A stretch of DNA of 64,000 nt from Actinoallomurus sp040655075 (GCF_040655075.1 NZ_JBFAJC010000008.1:224384-288383); one strand, 5' to 3'; numbered from the stretch's first letter, positions 40,943-49,976 are shown. Translations and numbers: made by a program. The notes: generated from the letters alone by a model not told the origin.

Positions 40943-41096
40943 CTGCGCCGGACCCGCAGTGTCCCTGTGCCGGACCCGCGGTGCCCCTGCGCCGGACCCG
41001 CAGTGTCCTCGTGCCGGACCCGCGGTGCCCCTGCGCCGGACCCGCAGTGTCCTCGTGTCGGAGCTGCGGCGCCTCTGCGTCGGACCTGCGGTGTCG
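40943..41096. repeat. Seven tandem 22-bp repeats ahead of the cobalamin riboswitch
   Basis: The unit is CTGCGCCGGACCCGCAGTGTCC and variants, seven copies in a row with no spacer (7 x 22 bp). Copies alternate between -CGCAGTGTCC and -CGCGGTGCCC endings; the last two are more diverged. No frame can be kept across 22-bp units, and there are no spacers, so it is neither coding nor CRISPR. It lies between the LLM promoter and the riboswitch. Confidence 0.9.
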
Positions 41097-41116
41097 CGCG
41101 CCAGACCGGATATGTC

Positions 41117-41280
41117 ATGCTGTCTTCCGGCGATACGCGGAGGAACCCGGTGCGAATCCGGGGCTGTCGCGCAACTGTGACCGGGGAGTTCTTCCTCAAG
41201 AATGGCCACGGCGTGAGCCGGAAGGTCGAGGGCGGGCGGCGAGCCGGGAGCCAGGAGACTCCGGCCGCCGATGCCAGACC
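41117..41280 (+). promoter_or_regulatory. Cobalamin (AdoCbl) riboswitch
   Basis: Contains the conserved core elements: AACCCGGTGCGAATCCGGGG followed by CTGTCGCGCAACTGTGA (41145-41180 region) and the B12-box-type AGCCAGGAGAC (41249-41259), with a closing GCC-AGACC. It ends about 40 bp before the GTG of the chelatase gene (41321), whose ribosome site GGAAAGGA is at 41303-41310. Binding of adenosylcobalamin should reduce expression of the whole downstream cluster, probably by hiding the ribosome site. Confidence 0.92.
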
Positions 41281-41320
41281 ACCTACGGGCGCGTTAACCC
41301 GAGGAAAGGACGACCACCGG

Positions 41321-43453
41321 GTGAACACCTATCCGTTCTCCGCCATCACCGGGCTGGAGGACCTCAAGCTCGCCCTCCTGATCAACGCGGTCTCCCCGGC
41401 CGTCGGCGGCGTGCTGGTCCGTGGCGAGAAGGGCACCGCCAAGTCCACCATCGTGCGCGGCCTCGCCGCGCTGCTGCCCGACGTCACGGTCGTGACGGAC
41501 TGCCGGTTCTCCTGCGACCCGCAGGCGCCGGATCCACAGTGCCCCGACGGGCCGCACGTCGACGACGACGGCACGCTGGTCCGGCCGGCGCGGCTCGTGG
41601 AGCTGCCGATCGGCGCCGCCGAGGACCGCCTCACCGGCTCGCTCGACCTCGAACGCGCCCTGACCGAGGGCGTCCAGGCGTACCAGCCCGGCCTGCTGGC
41701 CGAGGCGCACCGCGGCGTCCTGTACGTCGACGAGGTGAACCTGCTCCACGACCACCTCGTCGACCTCCTTCTCGACGCCGCCGCGATGGGGCACTCGTAC
41801 GTCGAGCGCGAGGGCGTCTCCATCCGGCACGCCTCCCGGTTCCTGCTGGTCGGCACGATGAACCCCGAAGAGGGCGAGCTGCGGCCGCAGCTGCTCGACC
41901 GGTTCGGCCTGACGGTGGAGGTGGCGGCCACCCGGGACCCGGAGGAACGGGCGGAGGTCGTCCGGCGGCGCCTGGCCTACGAGGCCGATCCCGCGGCGTT
42001 CACGCTCGGCTGGGCACGGGCCGAGGCCGAGCTGGCCTGGCGGATCGGCCAGGCCCGTGCCAGGCTCTCCGAGATCGTGCTGCCGGACGGCGCGCTGCGC
42101 CAGATCACGGCGGTGTGCGCCGCGTTCGAGGTGGACGGGCTGCGCGCCGACATCGTGATGGCCCGTGCCGCGATGGCCCTCGCCGCCTGGCACGACCGGA
42201 CTGTCGTCACCGCCGCCGACGTCCGCGTCGCCGCCCGGCTCGCCCTCCCGCACCGGCGCCGCCGCGACCCCTTCGACGCGCCGGGACTGGACGAGGACAA
42301 ACTCGACGACGTCCTCGAGAACACCGGCGGCTACGACTCCGACGACGCCTCCGGCTCCTCCACTCCGAACGTGCCCCAGCCACGCGGGGGAAGCGAGCCG
42401 GACACCGAACCCGACCCGGACGTCACGGTCGACTGGGACGCCCGGCGCAAGCCCGACGACGAGGACCCCGATGACCCCGGCCCGGACGACGGGCCTGACG
42501 GTCCCAGCCCGGACGGCTCCGGCCCGGACGCGCCCGGCGACTCCGACGGGCGGGACGCCCAGGAGGGGCCGCTGGTCGACATCGAGCAGGCGCTGTCGGG
42601 CGAGGGCGCGTCGGACGAGGACGACGGCGAGCGCACCCGGGTGGACTCCCCGGAACCCGCGCCCGCCGACGCCGTCTACCGGACGCGGGTGTTCACCGTG
42701 CCAGGCCTCGGGGACGGCGCGCCGGGCCGACGCTCGCGCGCCCGCACGCCGTACGGCCGCACGACCGGCGCGCGTCCGGGCGCGCATTCGCTGCACCTGA
42801 CCGCGACGCTCCTCGCCGCCGCCCCGCACCAGCGCGCCCGCGGCCGCACCGGCCCTGGGCTGGTGATCCGCTCCGGCGACCTGCGCGAACGCATCCGGGA
42901 GGGCCGGGAGGGCAACCTGGTGCTGTTCGTCGTCGACGCGAGCGGCTCGATGGCCGCCCGGCAGCGGATGCGCGCGGTGAAGGGCGCCGTGCTCAGCCTC
43001 CTCCTCGACGCCTACCAGCGCCGTGACAAGGTCGGGCTGATCACCTTCCGGGGCACGTCCGCCGAGCTCGCGCTGCCCCCCACCTCCTCCGTCGAGGCCG
43101 GGGCCCGCCGCCTCGAGACCCTGCCGACCGGCGGGCGTACCCCGCTCGCCGCAGGCCTGCTGCGCGCCGCCGACGTGCTGCGCGCCGAACGCCTGCGCGA
43201 CCCCGCCCGCCGCCCGCTGCTCGTCCTCGTGACCGACGGCCGGGCGACCCACGGCTCACCCGCTGACGCGTTGCGCGCCGCCGGACTCCTGCACGGCGTC
43301 ACCGCCGTCGTGGTCGACTGCGAGCGCGGCCCCGTGCGCCTCGGACTCGCCGGCGGGATCGCCGCCCGCCTCGGGGCCGAGGTCGTCCGGTTGGAGGAAC
43401 TGGCCGCCGACGCCCTCACCGGCGTCGTCAACGACAGCAGGGCGGCGGCGTGA
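41321..43453 (+). CDS. ChlI/ChlD-like (MoxR AAA+ and VWA) cobalt/magnesium chelatase subunit
   Basis: A 710-residue fusion. The N-terminal AAA+ domain (about 1-320) has Walker A RGEKGTAKST, Walker B VLYVDEVNLL and sensor FLLVGTMNPEEGELRPQLLDRFG. A long acidic, Pro/Asp-rich linker follows (about 335-450). The C-terminal VWA domain has the MIDAS motif VVDASGSMAA and LVTDGRATHG. This is the combined ChlI-ChlD type used with the large CobN/ChlH subunit for cobalt insertion; CobN is not in the window. GTG start at 41321 follows GAGGAAAGGA and the riboswitch. Confidence 0.9.
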   Translation: MNTYPFSAITGLEDLKLALLINAVSPAVGGVLVRGEKGTAKSTIVRGLAALLPDVTVVTDCRFSCDPQAPDPQCPDGPHVDDDGTLVRPARLVELPIGAAEDRLTGSLDLERALTEGVQAYQPGLLAEAHRGVLYVDEVNLLHDHLVDLLLDAAAMGHSYVEREGVSIRHASRFLLVGTMNPEEGELRPQLLDRFGLTVEVAATRDPEERAEVVRRRLAYEADPAAFTLGWARAEAELAWRIGQARARLSEIVLPDGALRQITAVCAAFEVDGLRADIVMARAAMALAAWHDRTVVTAADVRVAARLALPHRRRRDPFDAPGLDEDKLDDVLENTGGYDSDDASGSSTPNVPQPRGGSEPDTEPDPDVTVDWDARRKPDDEDPDDPGPDDGPDGPSPDGSGPDAPGDSDGRDAQEGPLVDIEQALSGEGASDEDDGERTRVDSPEPAPADAVYRTRVFTVPGLGDGAPGRRSRARTPYGRTTGARPGAHSLHLTATLLAAAPHQRARGRTGPGLVIRSGDLRERIREGREGNLVLFVVDASGSMAARQRMRAVKGAVLSLLLDAYQRRDKVGLITFRGTSAELALPPTSSVEAGARRLETLPTGGRTPLAAGLLRAADVLRAERLRDPARRPLLVLVTDGRATHGSPADALRAAGLLHGVTAVVVDCERGPVRLGLAGGIAARLGAEVVRLEELAADALTGVVNDSRAAA

Positions 43454-43524
43454 CCCCGGAACGAGCCCGCAAGGTGATCAACCTCGACGATGAGTTCGTG
43501 ACCGTCGTCGTACGGAAGGACTGA
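43450..43524 (+). CDS. Possible 24-aa ORF between chelatase and cobO
   Basis: GTG at 43450 overlaps the chelatase stop by four bases (GTGA), and its own stop is one base before the cobO ATG. It encodes VTPERARKVINLDDEFVTVV then VRKD. Placement is exactly as for translationally coupled genes of this cluster, and it carries the ribosome site for cobO near its end (CGGAAGGA). It may be a real small protein, a coupling device, or chance. No homology is recognised. Confidence 0.35.
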   Translation: MTPERARKVINLDDEFVTVVVRKD

Positions 43525-43525
43525 C

Positions 43526-44128
43526 ATGCCGCAGGGAAAGCCGTCGCAGGTGCCCGACGACGGGCTCACGACCCGCCAGCGCCGCAACCGGCCCCTCGTG
43601 GTCGTCCACACCGGGCCGGGCAAGGGCAAGTCCACCGCGGCCTTCGGGCTGGCCCTGCGCGGCTGGAACCAGGGCTGGCCGATCGGGGTGTTCCAGTTCG
43701 TCAAGTCCGCCAAGTGGCGCATCGGCGAGGAGCGGGCCCTGCGTGTCCTCGGCGACTCCGGCGAGGGCGGCCCGGTCACCTGGCACAAGATGGGCGAGGG
43801 CTGGTCGTGGATCCAGCGGGCCGGCACCGAGGAGGACCACGCGGCGGACGCGCGCGAGGGCTGGGAGCAGATCAAACGCGACCTCGCCGCCGAGACCTAC
43901 ACGCTCTACGTGCTGGACGAGTTCACCTACCCGATGAAGTGGGGATGGGTGGACGTCGAGGACGTCATCGCGACGCTGCGGGACCGCCCGGGCTACCAGC
44001 ACGTCGTCATCACCGGCCGCGACGCCGACCCGCGCCTGGTGGAGTTCGCCGACCTCGTCACCGAGATGGGGAAGGTCAAGCACCCCATGGACGCCGGCCA
44101 GAAGGGCCAGAAAGGCATCGAATGGTGA
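43526..44128 (+). CDS. cobO: Cob(I)yrinic acid a,c-diamide adenosyltransferase
   Basis: A 200-residue CobA/CobO-type corrinoid adenosyltransferase. P-loop GPGKGKST near residue 31, then GVFQFVKSAKWRIGEE, and TYTLYVLDEFTYPMKWGWVD, all family hallmarks; the end HPMDAGQKGQKGIEW is also typical. It transfers the 5'-deoxyadenosyl group from ATP to the cobalt of cob(I)yrinic acid diamide. ATG at 43526, preceded by GGAAGGA. It follows the chelatase and precedes cbiA, as in many actinomycete clusters. Confidence 0.95.
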   Translation: MPQGKPSQVPDDGLTTRQRRNRPLVVVHTGPGKGKSTAAFGLALRGWNQGWPIGVFQFVKSAKWRIGEERALRVLGDSGEGGPVTWHKMGEGWSWIQRAGTEEDHAADAREGWEQIKRDLAAETYTLYVLDEFTYPMKWGWVDVEDVIATLRDRPGYQHVVITGRDADPRLVEFADLVTEMGKVKHPMDAGQKGQKGIEW

Positions 44129-44156
44129 CCGTGTCCCCGATCGCGCGGGCGGTCCG

Positions 44157-45497
44157 GTGAGGATCCCGCGCCTCGTCATCGCCGCTCCCGCCTCCGGGAG
44201 CGGCAAGACGACGGTCGCGACGGGGCTGATGGCCGCGCTGACCGCGCGCGGGCTCGACGTCTCGCCGCACAAGGTCGGACCGGACTACATCGACCCCGGC
44301 TACCACGCGCTCGCGGCCGGGCGGCCCGGCCGCAACCTCGACCCGTGGCTGACGTCGGAGGACCTCGTCGCGCCGCTGTTCCTGCATGGGGCGCGCGGCG
44401 CGGACGTCGCGGTGATCGAGGGCGTGATGGGGCTGTTCGACGGGGCCGAGGCCGCCGGCGGGGGCGGGTTCGCCTCCACGGCACACGTGGCCCGGCTCTT
44501 GGACGCGCCGGTCGTCCTCGTCGTGGACGCCTCGTCGGCGGGCCGCTCGGTCGCCGCGCTGGTCCACGGCTTCGTGACGTACGACTCCACGGTGCGGATC
44601 GGCGGCGTGATCCTCAACCGGGTCGGGTCCGACCGGCACGAGCGGATCTGCCGGGCGGCGATCGAGGAGACCGGCCTGCCGGTGCTCGGCGTGCTGCGGC
44701 GCCACGCGGACGCCGGCACCCCGTCGCGTCACCTGGGACTCATCCCGGCGGCCGAGCGCAGCGCCGACGCCGTACGGACCGTCGAGCGGCTCGGCGCCCT
44801 CGTGGCCGAGTCCTGCGACCTGCAGGGCCTGCTCGCCCTCGCCCACGGTGCGCCGCCGATCGCGGCCGACCCCTGGGACCCGGCGGTCGGCCTCCCGGAC
44901 GGCGTCGCGGGCGCGCGTCCCGTTGTCGCGGTCGCGGGCGGTCCGGCGTTCACGTTCGGCTACACGGAGAACGACGAGCTCCTGAACGCCGCCGGGGCGG
45001 AGGTCGTCCCGTTCGACCCGCTGCGGGACGAGGCGCTGCCGGAGGGCACGCGCGGCGTCGTGATCGGCGGCGGCTTCCCCGAGATGTACGCTCCCGAGCT
45101 CGCGGCCAACGAACCGCTGCGCCGCCAGGTCGCCGCGTTCGGCGGGCCGATCTACGCCGAGTGCGCCGGTCTGCTCTACCTCGCCCGAACCCTCGACGGC
45201 GCGCCGATGTGCGGGGTCGTCGACGCGGAGGCGCGCATGACCTCCCGGCTCACCCTCGGCTACCGTGAGGCGGTCGCGGTGGCCGACTCGCCGGTGACCC
45301 GGACGGGCGAACGCTTCCGGGGGCATGAGTTCCACCGCACGGCGGTGGTCTCCGGGCCGGGCGCCGAACCCGCCTGGCGATGGCCGGGGTCCGGGCCCGA
45401 GGGATTCGCCGGCCGGAACCGCCTTGCGTCCTACCTTCATCTCCATTGGGCTGGTAGTCCGGAGATGGCGAGCCGTTTCGCGGGAGCGTGCCGATGA
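44157..45497 (+). CDS. cbiA: Cobyrinic acid a,c-diamide synthase (CobB/CbiA)
   Basis: A 446-residue ATP-dependent amidotransferase. The N-terminal part has the P-loop-like ASGSGKTTVATGLMAAL and DYIDPGYH; the C-terminal class I glutamine amidotransferase part has the nucleophile Cys in YAECAGLLYLA and the His in GHEFHRTAV. It amidates the a and c side chains of cobyrinate using glutamine. The GTG start gives the family N-terminus RIPRLVIAAPASGSGKT. The GNAT gene begins inside its stop codon. Confidence 0.95.
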   Translation: MRIPRLVIAAPASGSGKTTVATGLMAALTARGLDVSPHKVGPDYIDPGYHALAAGRPGRNLDPWLTSEDLVAPLFLHGARGADVAVIEGVMGLFDGAEAAGGGGFASTAHVARLLDAPVVLVVDASSAGRSVAALVHGFVTYDSTVRIGGVILNRVGSDRHERICRAAIEETGLPVLGVLRRHADAGTPSRHLGLIPAAERSADAVRTVERLGALVAESCDLQGLLALAHGAPPIAADPWDPAVGLPDGVAGARPVVAVAGGPAFTFGYTENDELLNAAGAEVVPFDPLRDEALPEGTRGVVIGGGFPEMYAPELAANEPLRRQVAAFGGPIYAECAGLLYLARTLDGAPMCGVVDAEARMTSRLTLGYREAVAVADSPVTRTGERFRGHEFHRTAVVSGPGAEPAWRWPGSGPEGFAGRNRLASYLHLHWAGSPEMASRFAGACR

Positions 45498-46027
45498 CGT
45501 TCGACGAGGGTGTGCTGCTGGAGACCCGGCGGCTGCTGTTGCGCCCGTTCGAGGAGGACGACGCCGACGACGTCCTGGCCGCGAGCCGCGACCCCGCGCT
45601 CCTCCGCTGGATGGCCTGGGCGCCCGCCCAGACCGCCGAGACCGCGCTCGCCTGGTGCGTCACGTACGCCCACATCGATCCGGCCCGTGGCGTCAACTTC
45701 GCGATCGTGGGCGGCGACCGGCTCGTCGGCGCCCTCGGCCTCGACCGTGCGGAGTGGACGGACGGCCGCGTCGAGGTCGGCTACTGGATCGCGCCGTGGG
45801 CCCGGCGCAAGGGGTACGCCGTCGAGGCGACGCGCGGTGCCGCCGCGTACGCGTTCGAGAAGGGGCTGCACCGGGTCGAGCTGCTGGCCGCCGTCGGCAA
45901 CCACGCCTCGCAGGGCGTCGCGGAGAAGGCCGGCTTCACCCGGGAGGGCGTGCTGCGCCAGGCCGTGCTCACCCCGGCAGGGCGGGTCGACGCCGTGCTG
46001 TTCGGCCTGCTGGACGGCGAACTGTAA
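45494..46027 (+). CDS. GNAT-family acetyltransferase (RimJ/RimL-like) within the cob operon
   Basis: A 177-residue acetyltransferase: TRRLLLRPFEEDDADDVLAA at the N-terminus, RVEVGYWIAPWARRKGYAVEA (acetyl-CoA loop, R-x-x-G-Y/A type) and NHASQGVAEKAGFTREGVLRQ. It should use acetyl-CoA to modify a protein or small molecule. It has no known part in cobalamin synthesis, yet it is locked into the operon: ATG 45494 overlaps the cbiA stop by four bases and its TAA overlaps the cobI ATG by one. The GTG two codons upstream is an alternative start. Confidence 0.9.
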   Translation: MTFDEGVLLETRRLLLRPFEEDDADDVLAASRDPALLRWMAWAPAQTAETALAWCVTYAHIDPARGVNFAIVGGDRLVGALGLDRAEWTDGRVEVGYWIAPWARRKGYAVEATRGAAAYAFEKGLHRVELLAAVGNHASQGVAEKAGFTREGVLRQAVLTPAGRVDAVLFGLLDGEL

Positions 46028-46773
46028 TGAACCAGGAGAAACCAAGGCTGGTCGGCGTCGGCGTCGGGCCGGGCGACCCGGAGCTCGTCACCGTCCGCGG
46101 CGTGCGGGTCCTGCGCGAGGCGGACGTCGTGCTCGTCCCCGTCATGGCGCTGGACGAGCCGGGCCGCGCCGAATCGGTCGTGCGCGCCTACACCGACAAG
46201 GCCGAGCGCGTGGTGTTCGCGCTGAACGACACCGGCGGGTTGAGCGAGCGCCGGGTGACCGCCTGGGACGCCGCCGCGCGCCGGGTCGTCGAGGCGTTCG
46301 CCGGCGGGGCACGGACGGTGGCGTTCGCGACGATCGGCGACCCGAACGTCTACTCGACCTTCACCTATCTGGCCCGGACCGTACGCGAGCGGGAGCCGGG
46401 CGTCGAGGTCGAGACCGTGCCGGGCGTCACCGCCATGCAGGACCTCGCCGCGCGGTCGGGGACCGTCCTGACCGAGGGCGACGAGTCGCTGTGCCTGCTG
46501 CCGCTGACGGGCGGCACCGAAGGACTGCGCGCCGCGCTGGAGACGTGCGACACCGTCGTGGCGTACAAGTTCGGCCGGGTCGCCGAGGAGACCCTCGCCG
46601 TCGTACGGGACGCCGGGCGGCTCGACGACGCGGTGTACGGCGCGCGGCTGGGCCTGCCGGACGAGGCCGTCCGCGCGGCGAAGGGCCTCGAGGGGCCGGT
46701 GCCGTACCTGTCGACGCTGATCGTGCCGGGCCGCCGGACGACCACCGGCGGGAAGCTGAGAGGGAGAGAATGA
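46027..46773 (+). CDS. cobI: (Cobalt-)precorrin-2 C20-methyltransferase
   Basis: A 248-residue tetrapyrrole methyltransferase of the CobI/CbiL type: RLVGVGVGPGDPELVTVRGV at the start (SAM-binding), FATIGDPNVYSTFTYLARTV in the middle, and VETVPGVTAMQDLAAR. The first substrate step after precorrin-2 needs this enzyme. ATG at 46027 shares its A with the GNAT stop; the end overlaps cobM by four bases. Confidence 0.94.
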   Translation: MNQEKPRLVGVGVGPGDPELVTVRGVRVLREADVVLVPVMALDEPGRAESVVRAYTDKAERVVFALNDTGGLSERRVTAWDAAARRVVEAFAGGARTVAFATIGDPNVYSTFTYLARTVREREPGVEVETVPGVTAMQDLAARSGTVLTEGDESLCLLPLTGGTEGLRAALETCDTVVAYKFGRVAEETLAVVRDAGRLDDAVYGARLGLPDEAVRAAKGLEGPVPYLSTLIVPGRRTTTGGKLRGRE

Positions 46774-47564
46774 GCGGACGCGTGGTGTTCGTCGGGGCGG
46801 GGCCGGGCGCGGCGGACCTGCTGACGTTCCGGGCGGCGAAGGCGATCGCCGAGGCGGACGTGGTGATCTGGGCGGCGAGCCTGGTCCACGAGGACGTGCT
46901 CCAGCACGCCCGCCCGGACGCGGAGATCGTCGACTCGGCGCGGCTGCCCATGGAGGGCGTGCTGCCATACTACGAGCGCGCCGTCGCCGAGGGGCTGACC
47001 GTGGCGCGCATCCACTCCGGCGACCCCGCGCTGTGGGGGGCGCTGCAGGAGCAGCTCGACCGCTGCCGGGACCTCGGCCTGGACACCGAGGTGGTGCCGG
47101 GCGTGTCCAGCTTCTCCGCCGTCGCCGCCGCGGTCGGCCGGGAGCTGACGATTCCCGAGGTCGCCCAGTCGGTGGTCCTCACCCGGCTCGGCGGCGGGAA
47201 GACGCCGATGCCGCCGGGGGAGGAGGTCCGGGAGTTCGCCCGGCACGGCACGACGATGGCGCTGTTCCTGTCGGCGGCGCGGTCGAAGCAGCTGCAGGAG
47301 GAGCTCCTGGAGGGCGGGTACCCGCCCGAGACGCCCTGCGTGGTCGCCTACCAGTGCACCTGGCCCGACGAGCTGATCGTGCGCTGCCGCCTGGACGCGC
47401 TGGAAGAGACCGTGAAGCAGCACAAGCTGTGGAAGCACACCCTCGTGCTGGTCGGCGCCGCGCTCGAGGCCGGCGGCACCCGCTCGCACCTGTACCACCC
47501 GGGCCACTTCCACGGCCACCGCCGCGCGGACCGTACGGCGCGCAAGGCGCTGCGGGGCGGCTGA
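46770..47564 (+). CDS. cobM: (Cobalt-)precorrin-4 C11-methyltransferase
   Basis: A 264-residue CobM/CbiF methyltransferase: VVFVGAGPGAADLLTFRAAKAI, the P-x-x-x-x-Y stretch EGVLPYYERAVAEG, IHSGDPALWGALQEQ and VVPGVSSFSAVAAAVG. It methylates C11 of (cobalt-)precorrin-4. ATG 46770 overlaps the cobI stop. The C-terminal tail is His/Arg-rich (HFHGHRRADRTARK). Confidence 0.95.
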   Translation: MSGRVVFVGAGPGAADLLTFRAAKAIAEADVVIWAASLVHEDVLQHARPDAEIVDSARLPMEGVLPYYERAVAEGLTVARIHSGDPALWGALQEQLDRCRDLGLDTEVVPGVSSFSAVAAAVGRELTIPEVAQSVVLTRLGGGKTPMPPGEEVREFARHGTTMALFLSAARSKQLQEELLEGGYPPETPCVVAYQCTWPDELIVRCRLDALEETVKQHKLWKHTLVLVGAALEAGGTRSHLYHPGHFHGHRRADRTARKALRGG

Positions 47565-47571
47565 GCGGGTG

Positions 47572-48729
47572 ATGAGCACCCCCTACGAGCCCGACATGCC
47601 GCGGACCATGAAGGTCCGCGGCAAGGCGCTGCGCACCGGCTGGACGACCGGCACCTGCGCCTCGGCGGCGGCCAAGGCCGCGGCGGAGGCGCTGGTCACG
47701 GGCGTCGCCCCGGAGGTCGTCGAGGTGGCGCTGCCGTCGGGCAACCGGGTGACGTTCGCGGTGGACTCGTGCCGAATCGGCGACGGGCGGGCCGAAGCAG
47801 TGGTGATCAAGGACGCGGGAGACGACCCTGACGTCACGCACGGTGCCCATCTGACGGCCGCGGTCTCGTGGCGGGACGAGCCGGGCATCGAGCTGGACGG
47901 CGGCGTCGGCGTGGGGGTCGTCACCAAGCCCGGGCTCGGCCTGGAGCTCGGCGGCCCGGCGATCAACCCGGTGCCGCGACGGATGATCCAACAGGCGGTG
48001 GGGGAGTCGGTGGACCTGAACACCCGAGGCGTGCGCGTCGTCATCTCGGTGCCCGACGGGGAGAAGATGGCACGCAAGACCACGAACAAGCGGCTCGGCA
48101 TCCTGGGCGGCATCTCGATCCTGGGCACGACCGGGATCGTCCGTCCGTTCTCGACGGCGTCGTGGCGGGCGAGCGTCGAGCAGGCGGTGTCGGTGATGGC
48201 CGCCCAAGGGGAGAAGACGCTGGTTCTGTGCACCGGCGGCCGTACCGAGCAGGGCGCGATGGCGATGCTGCCGAAGCTGCCCGACGTGTGCTTCGTCGAG
48301 GTCGGCGACTTCACCGGCGCGGCGCTGCGCCGGGCCGTGGAGCACGGCATCACCCAGGTGGTGTTCGTCGGGATGGCCGGCAAGCTCACCAAGCTCGCGT
48401 CCGGCGTGCTCATGACGCACTACACGCGCTCGAAGGTCGACACCGCGCTGCTCGGCGAGATCACCACCGCGATCGGCGGGCCGGACGACGTCGCCGCGCA
48501 GGTCGCCGAGGCCAACACCGCCCGGCACGCGTACGAGCTGTGGGAGTCCGCCGGCCTGCTCGGCCGCGCGGGCCGCGAACTGTGCCGCCGCGTCGCCGGG
48601 GTCCTGGAGCGGTTCGCCGAGGACGAGGCCGCGAAGGTGCCCGGCGCGAACGGCGTGGCGGCGCAGGTGGTCCTCGTCGACTTCACCGGCAAGCGGATGA
48701 TCGCGATGTACGGGCGGCTCGCCCGATGA
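47572..48729 (+). CDS. cbiD: Cobalt-precorrin-5B C1-methyltransferase
   Basis: A 385-residue CbiD: LRTGWTTGTCASAAAKAAAEAL near the N-terminus, GVGVVTKPGLGLELGGPAINPVP in overlapping blocks and GTTGIVRPFSTASWRASVEQ, all family signatures. It methylates C1 in the anaerobic (early cobalt) pathway and is a marker for that route. Either GTG 47569 or ATG 47572 could start it; ATG is used. The stop overlaps the cbiET start. Confidence 0.95.
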   Translation: MSTPYEPDMPRTMKVRGKALRTGWTTGTCASAAAKAAAEALVTGVAPEVVEVALPSGNRVTFAVDSCRIGDGRAEAVVIKDAGDDPDVTHGAHLTAAVSWRDEPGIELDGGVGVGVVTKPGLGLELGGPAINPVPRRMIQQAVGESVDLNTRGVRVVISVPDGEKMARKTTNKRLGILGGISILGTTGIVRPFSTASWRASVEQAVSVMAAQGEKTLVLCTGGRTEQGAMAMLPKLPDVCFVEVGDFTGAALRRAVEHGITQVVFVGMAGKLTKLASGVLMTHYTRSKVDTALLGEITTAIGGPDDVAAQVAEANTARHAYELWESAGLLGRAGRELCRRVAGVLERFAEDEAAKVPGANGVAAQVVLVDFTGKRMIAMYGRLAR

Positions 48730-49976
48730 TCACGGTCGTGGGCTACGACGGCTCGCCGCTGCCCCAGACGGCGATGGACCGGCTCCAGAAGGCCTCGCTG
48801 GTGGTCGGCGGGCGGCGGCACCTGGAGGCGGTGCGCCCTCCGGAGCACGCCCGCCGGATCGTGCTGGGCGACGTCCCGGCGGCGCTCGCCGAGATCGACG
48901 CGGCCGCCCGCGACGACGTCGTGGTGCTCGCTAGCGGCGACCCGGGGTTCTTCGGCATCCTGCGGTCGCTGCGCGAGCACGGGCACGCGCCGGAGGTTCT
49001 GCCCGCCGTCTCCTCGGTGGCCGCCGCGTTCGCGCGGATCGGCCTTCCGTGGGACGACGCCGTCGTGGTCAGCGCGCACGGCCGCGACCCGCGCACGGCC
49101 GTCAACGCCTGCCGGGCGATGCCCAAGGTCGCCGTCCTCACCTCGCCCGCCTGCGGGCCCGGCGAGATCGGCGCCGAACTCGCCGGTTGGGATCGCGTCC
49201 TGTGGGTGGCCGAGCGCCTGGGCGGCCCCGGCGAGCGGGTCGTCCGCTGCACCCCCGCCGAGGCCGCCGCCCGCGACTGGGCCGACCCGAACATCGTGAT
49301 CGCCCTCGACGAGCACCGGCCGGCGGAGGGATCCCTCGTACGGCCCGCCGCCGGTCGTATGGGTGACAGCACGTACGACACGGTCGCCGGCCGGGCCGGC
49401 CGTCGCGTGCACGACCAGCCCGCCGCGCCGCCGGACGGCTGGGCGTACGCCGACGACGCCTACGAGCACCGCGCCGGGATGATCACCAAGTGGGAGGTGC
49501 GCGCCGTCGTCCTGTCGCGGCTGCGGCCGACGCTCGGCACGCTGATCTGGGACGTCGGCGCGGGCAGCGGCTCGGTCGGCGTCGAATGCGCCGAGCACCA
49601 CGCGGCCGTGATCGCGATCGAGCGCGACCCGGCCGCCTGCGAACTCATCCGGCGCAACGCCCGCTCGACCGCCGTACGGGTCGTCGAGGGCGCCGCGCCC
49701 GAGGCGTACGACGGGCTGCCCGACCCGGACGCGGTCTTCGTCGGCGGCGGTGGGCTCGACGCGCTCAGCGGCGCCCTCGCGCGCCGTCCGGAGACGGCGG
49801 TGGCGACGTTCGCGGCGGTCGACCGGGCGGCGACCGCCCACCGGCTGCTCGCCGACGCCGGGTACGCGGTCGAGGGCGTGCAACTGGCGGCGTCACGGTT
49901 CGCGGACCTGCCGGGCGGGTCGTTCCGCCTGGACGCCCAGAACCCGGTGTTCGTGCTGACGGGGAGGCTGCGGTGA
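48726..49976 (+). CDS. cobL: Fused CbiE/CbiT (CobL): cobalt-precorrin-7 C5-methyltransferase and -6B C15-methyltransferase (decarboxylating)
   Basis: A 416-residue fusion. The N-terminal CbiE half (1 to about 205) starts MITVVGYDGSPLPQTAMDRL and has VVVLASGDPGFFGILRSL. The C-terminal CbiT half (about 235-416) has the SAM motif LIWDVGAGSGSVGVECA and AVIAIERDPAACELIRRNA. It methylates C5 and C15 and decarboxylates the acetate side chain at C12. ATG 48726 overlaps the cbiD stop; the stop overlaps the repeated leader ORF. Confidence 0.95.
   Translation: MITVVGYDGSPLPQTAMDRLQKASLVVGGRRHLEAVRPPEHARRIVLGDVPAALAEIDAAARDDVVVLASGDPGFFGILRSLREHGHAPEVLPAVSSVAAAFARIGLPWDDAVVVSAHGRDPRTAVNACRAMPKVAVLTSPACGPGEIGAELAGWDRVLWVAERLGGPGERVVRCTPAEAAARDWADPNIVIALDEHRPAEGSLVRPAAGRMGDSTYDTVAGRAGRRVHDQPAAPPDGWAYADDAYEHRAGMITKWEVRAVVLSRLRPTLGTLIWDVGAGSGSVGVECAEHHAAVIAIERDPAACELIRRNARSTAVRVVEGAAPEAYDGLPDPDAVFVGGGGLDALSGALARRPETAVATFAAVDRAATAHRLLADAGYAVEGVQLAASRFADLPGGSFRLDAQNPVFVLTGRLR

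Noticed and set aside
40943..41096. 22-bp repeats as a CRISPR array
   Set aside because: Units are directly adjacent with no unique spacers and are diverged from one another.
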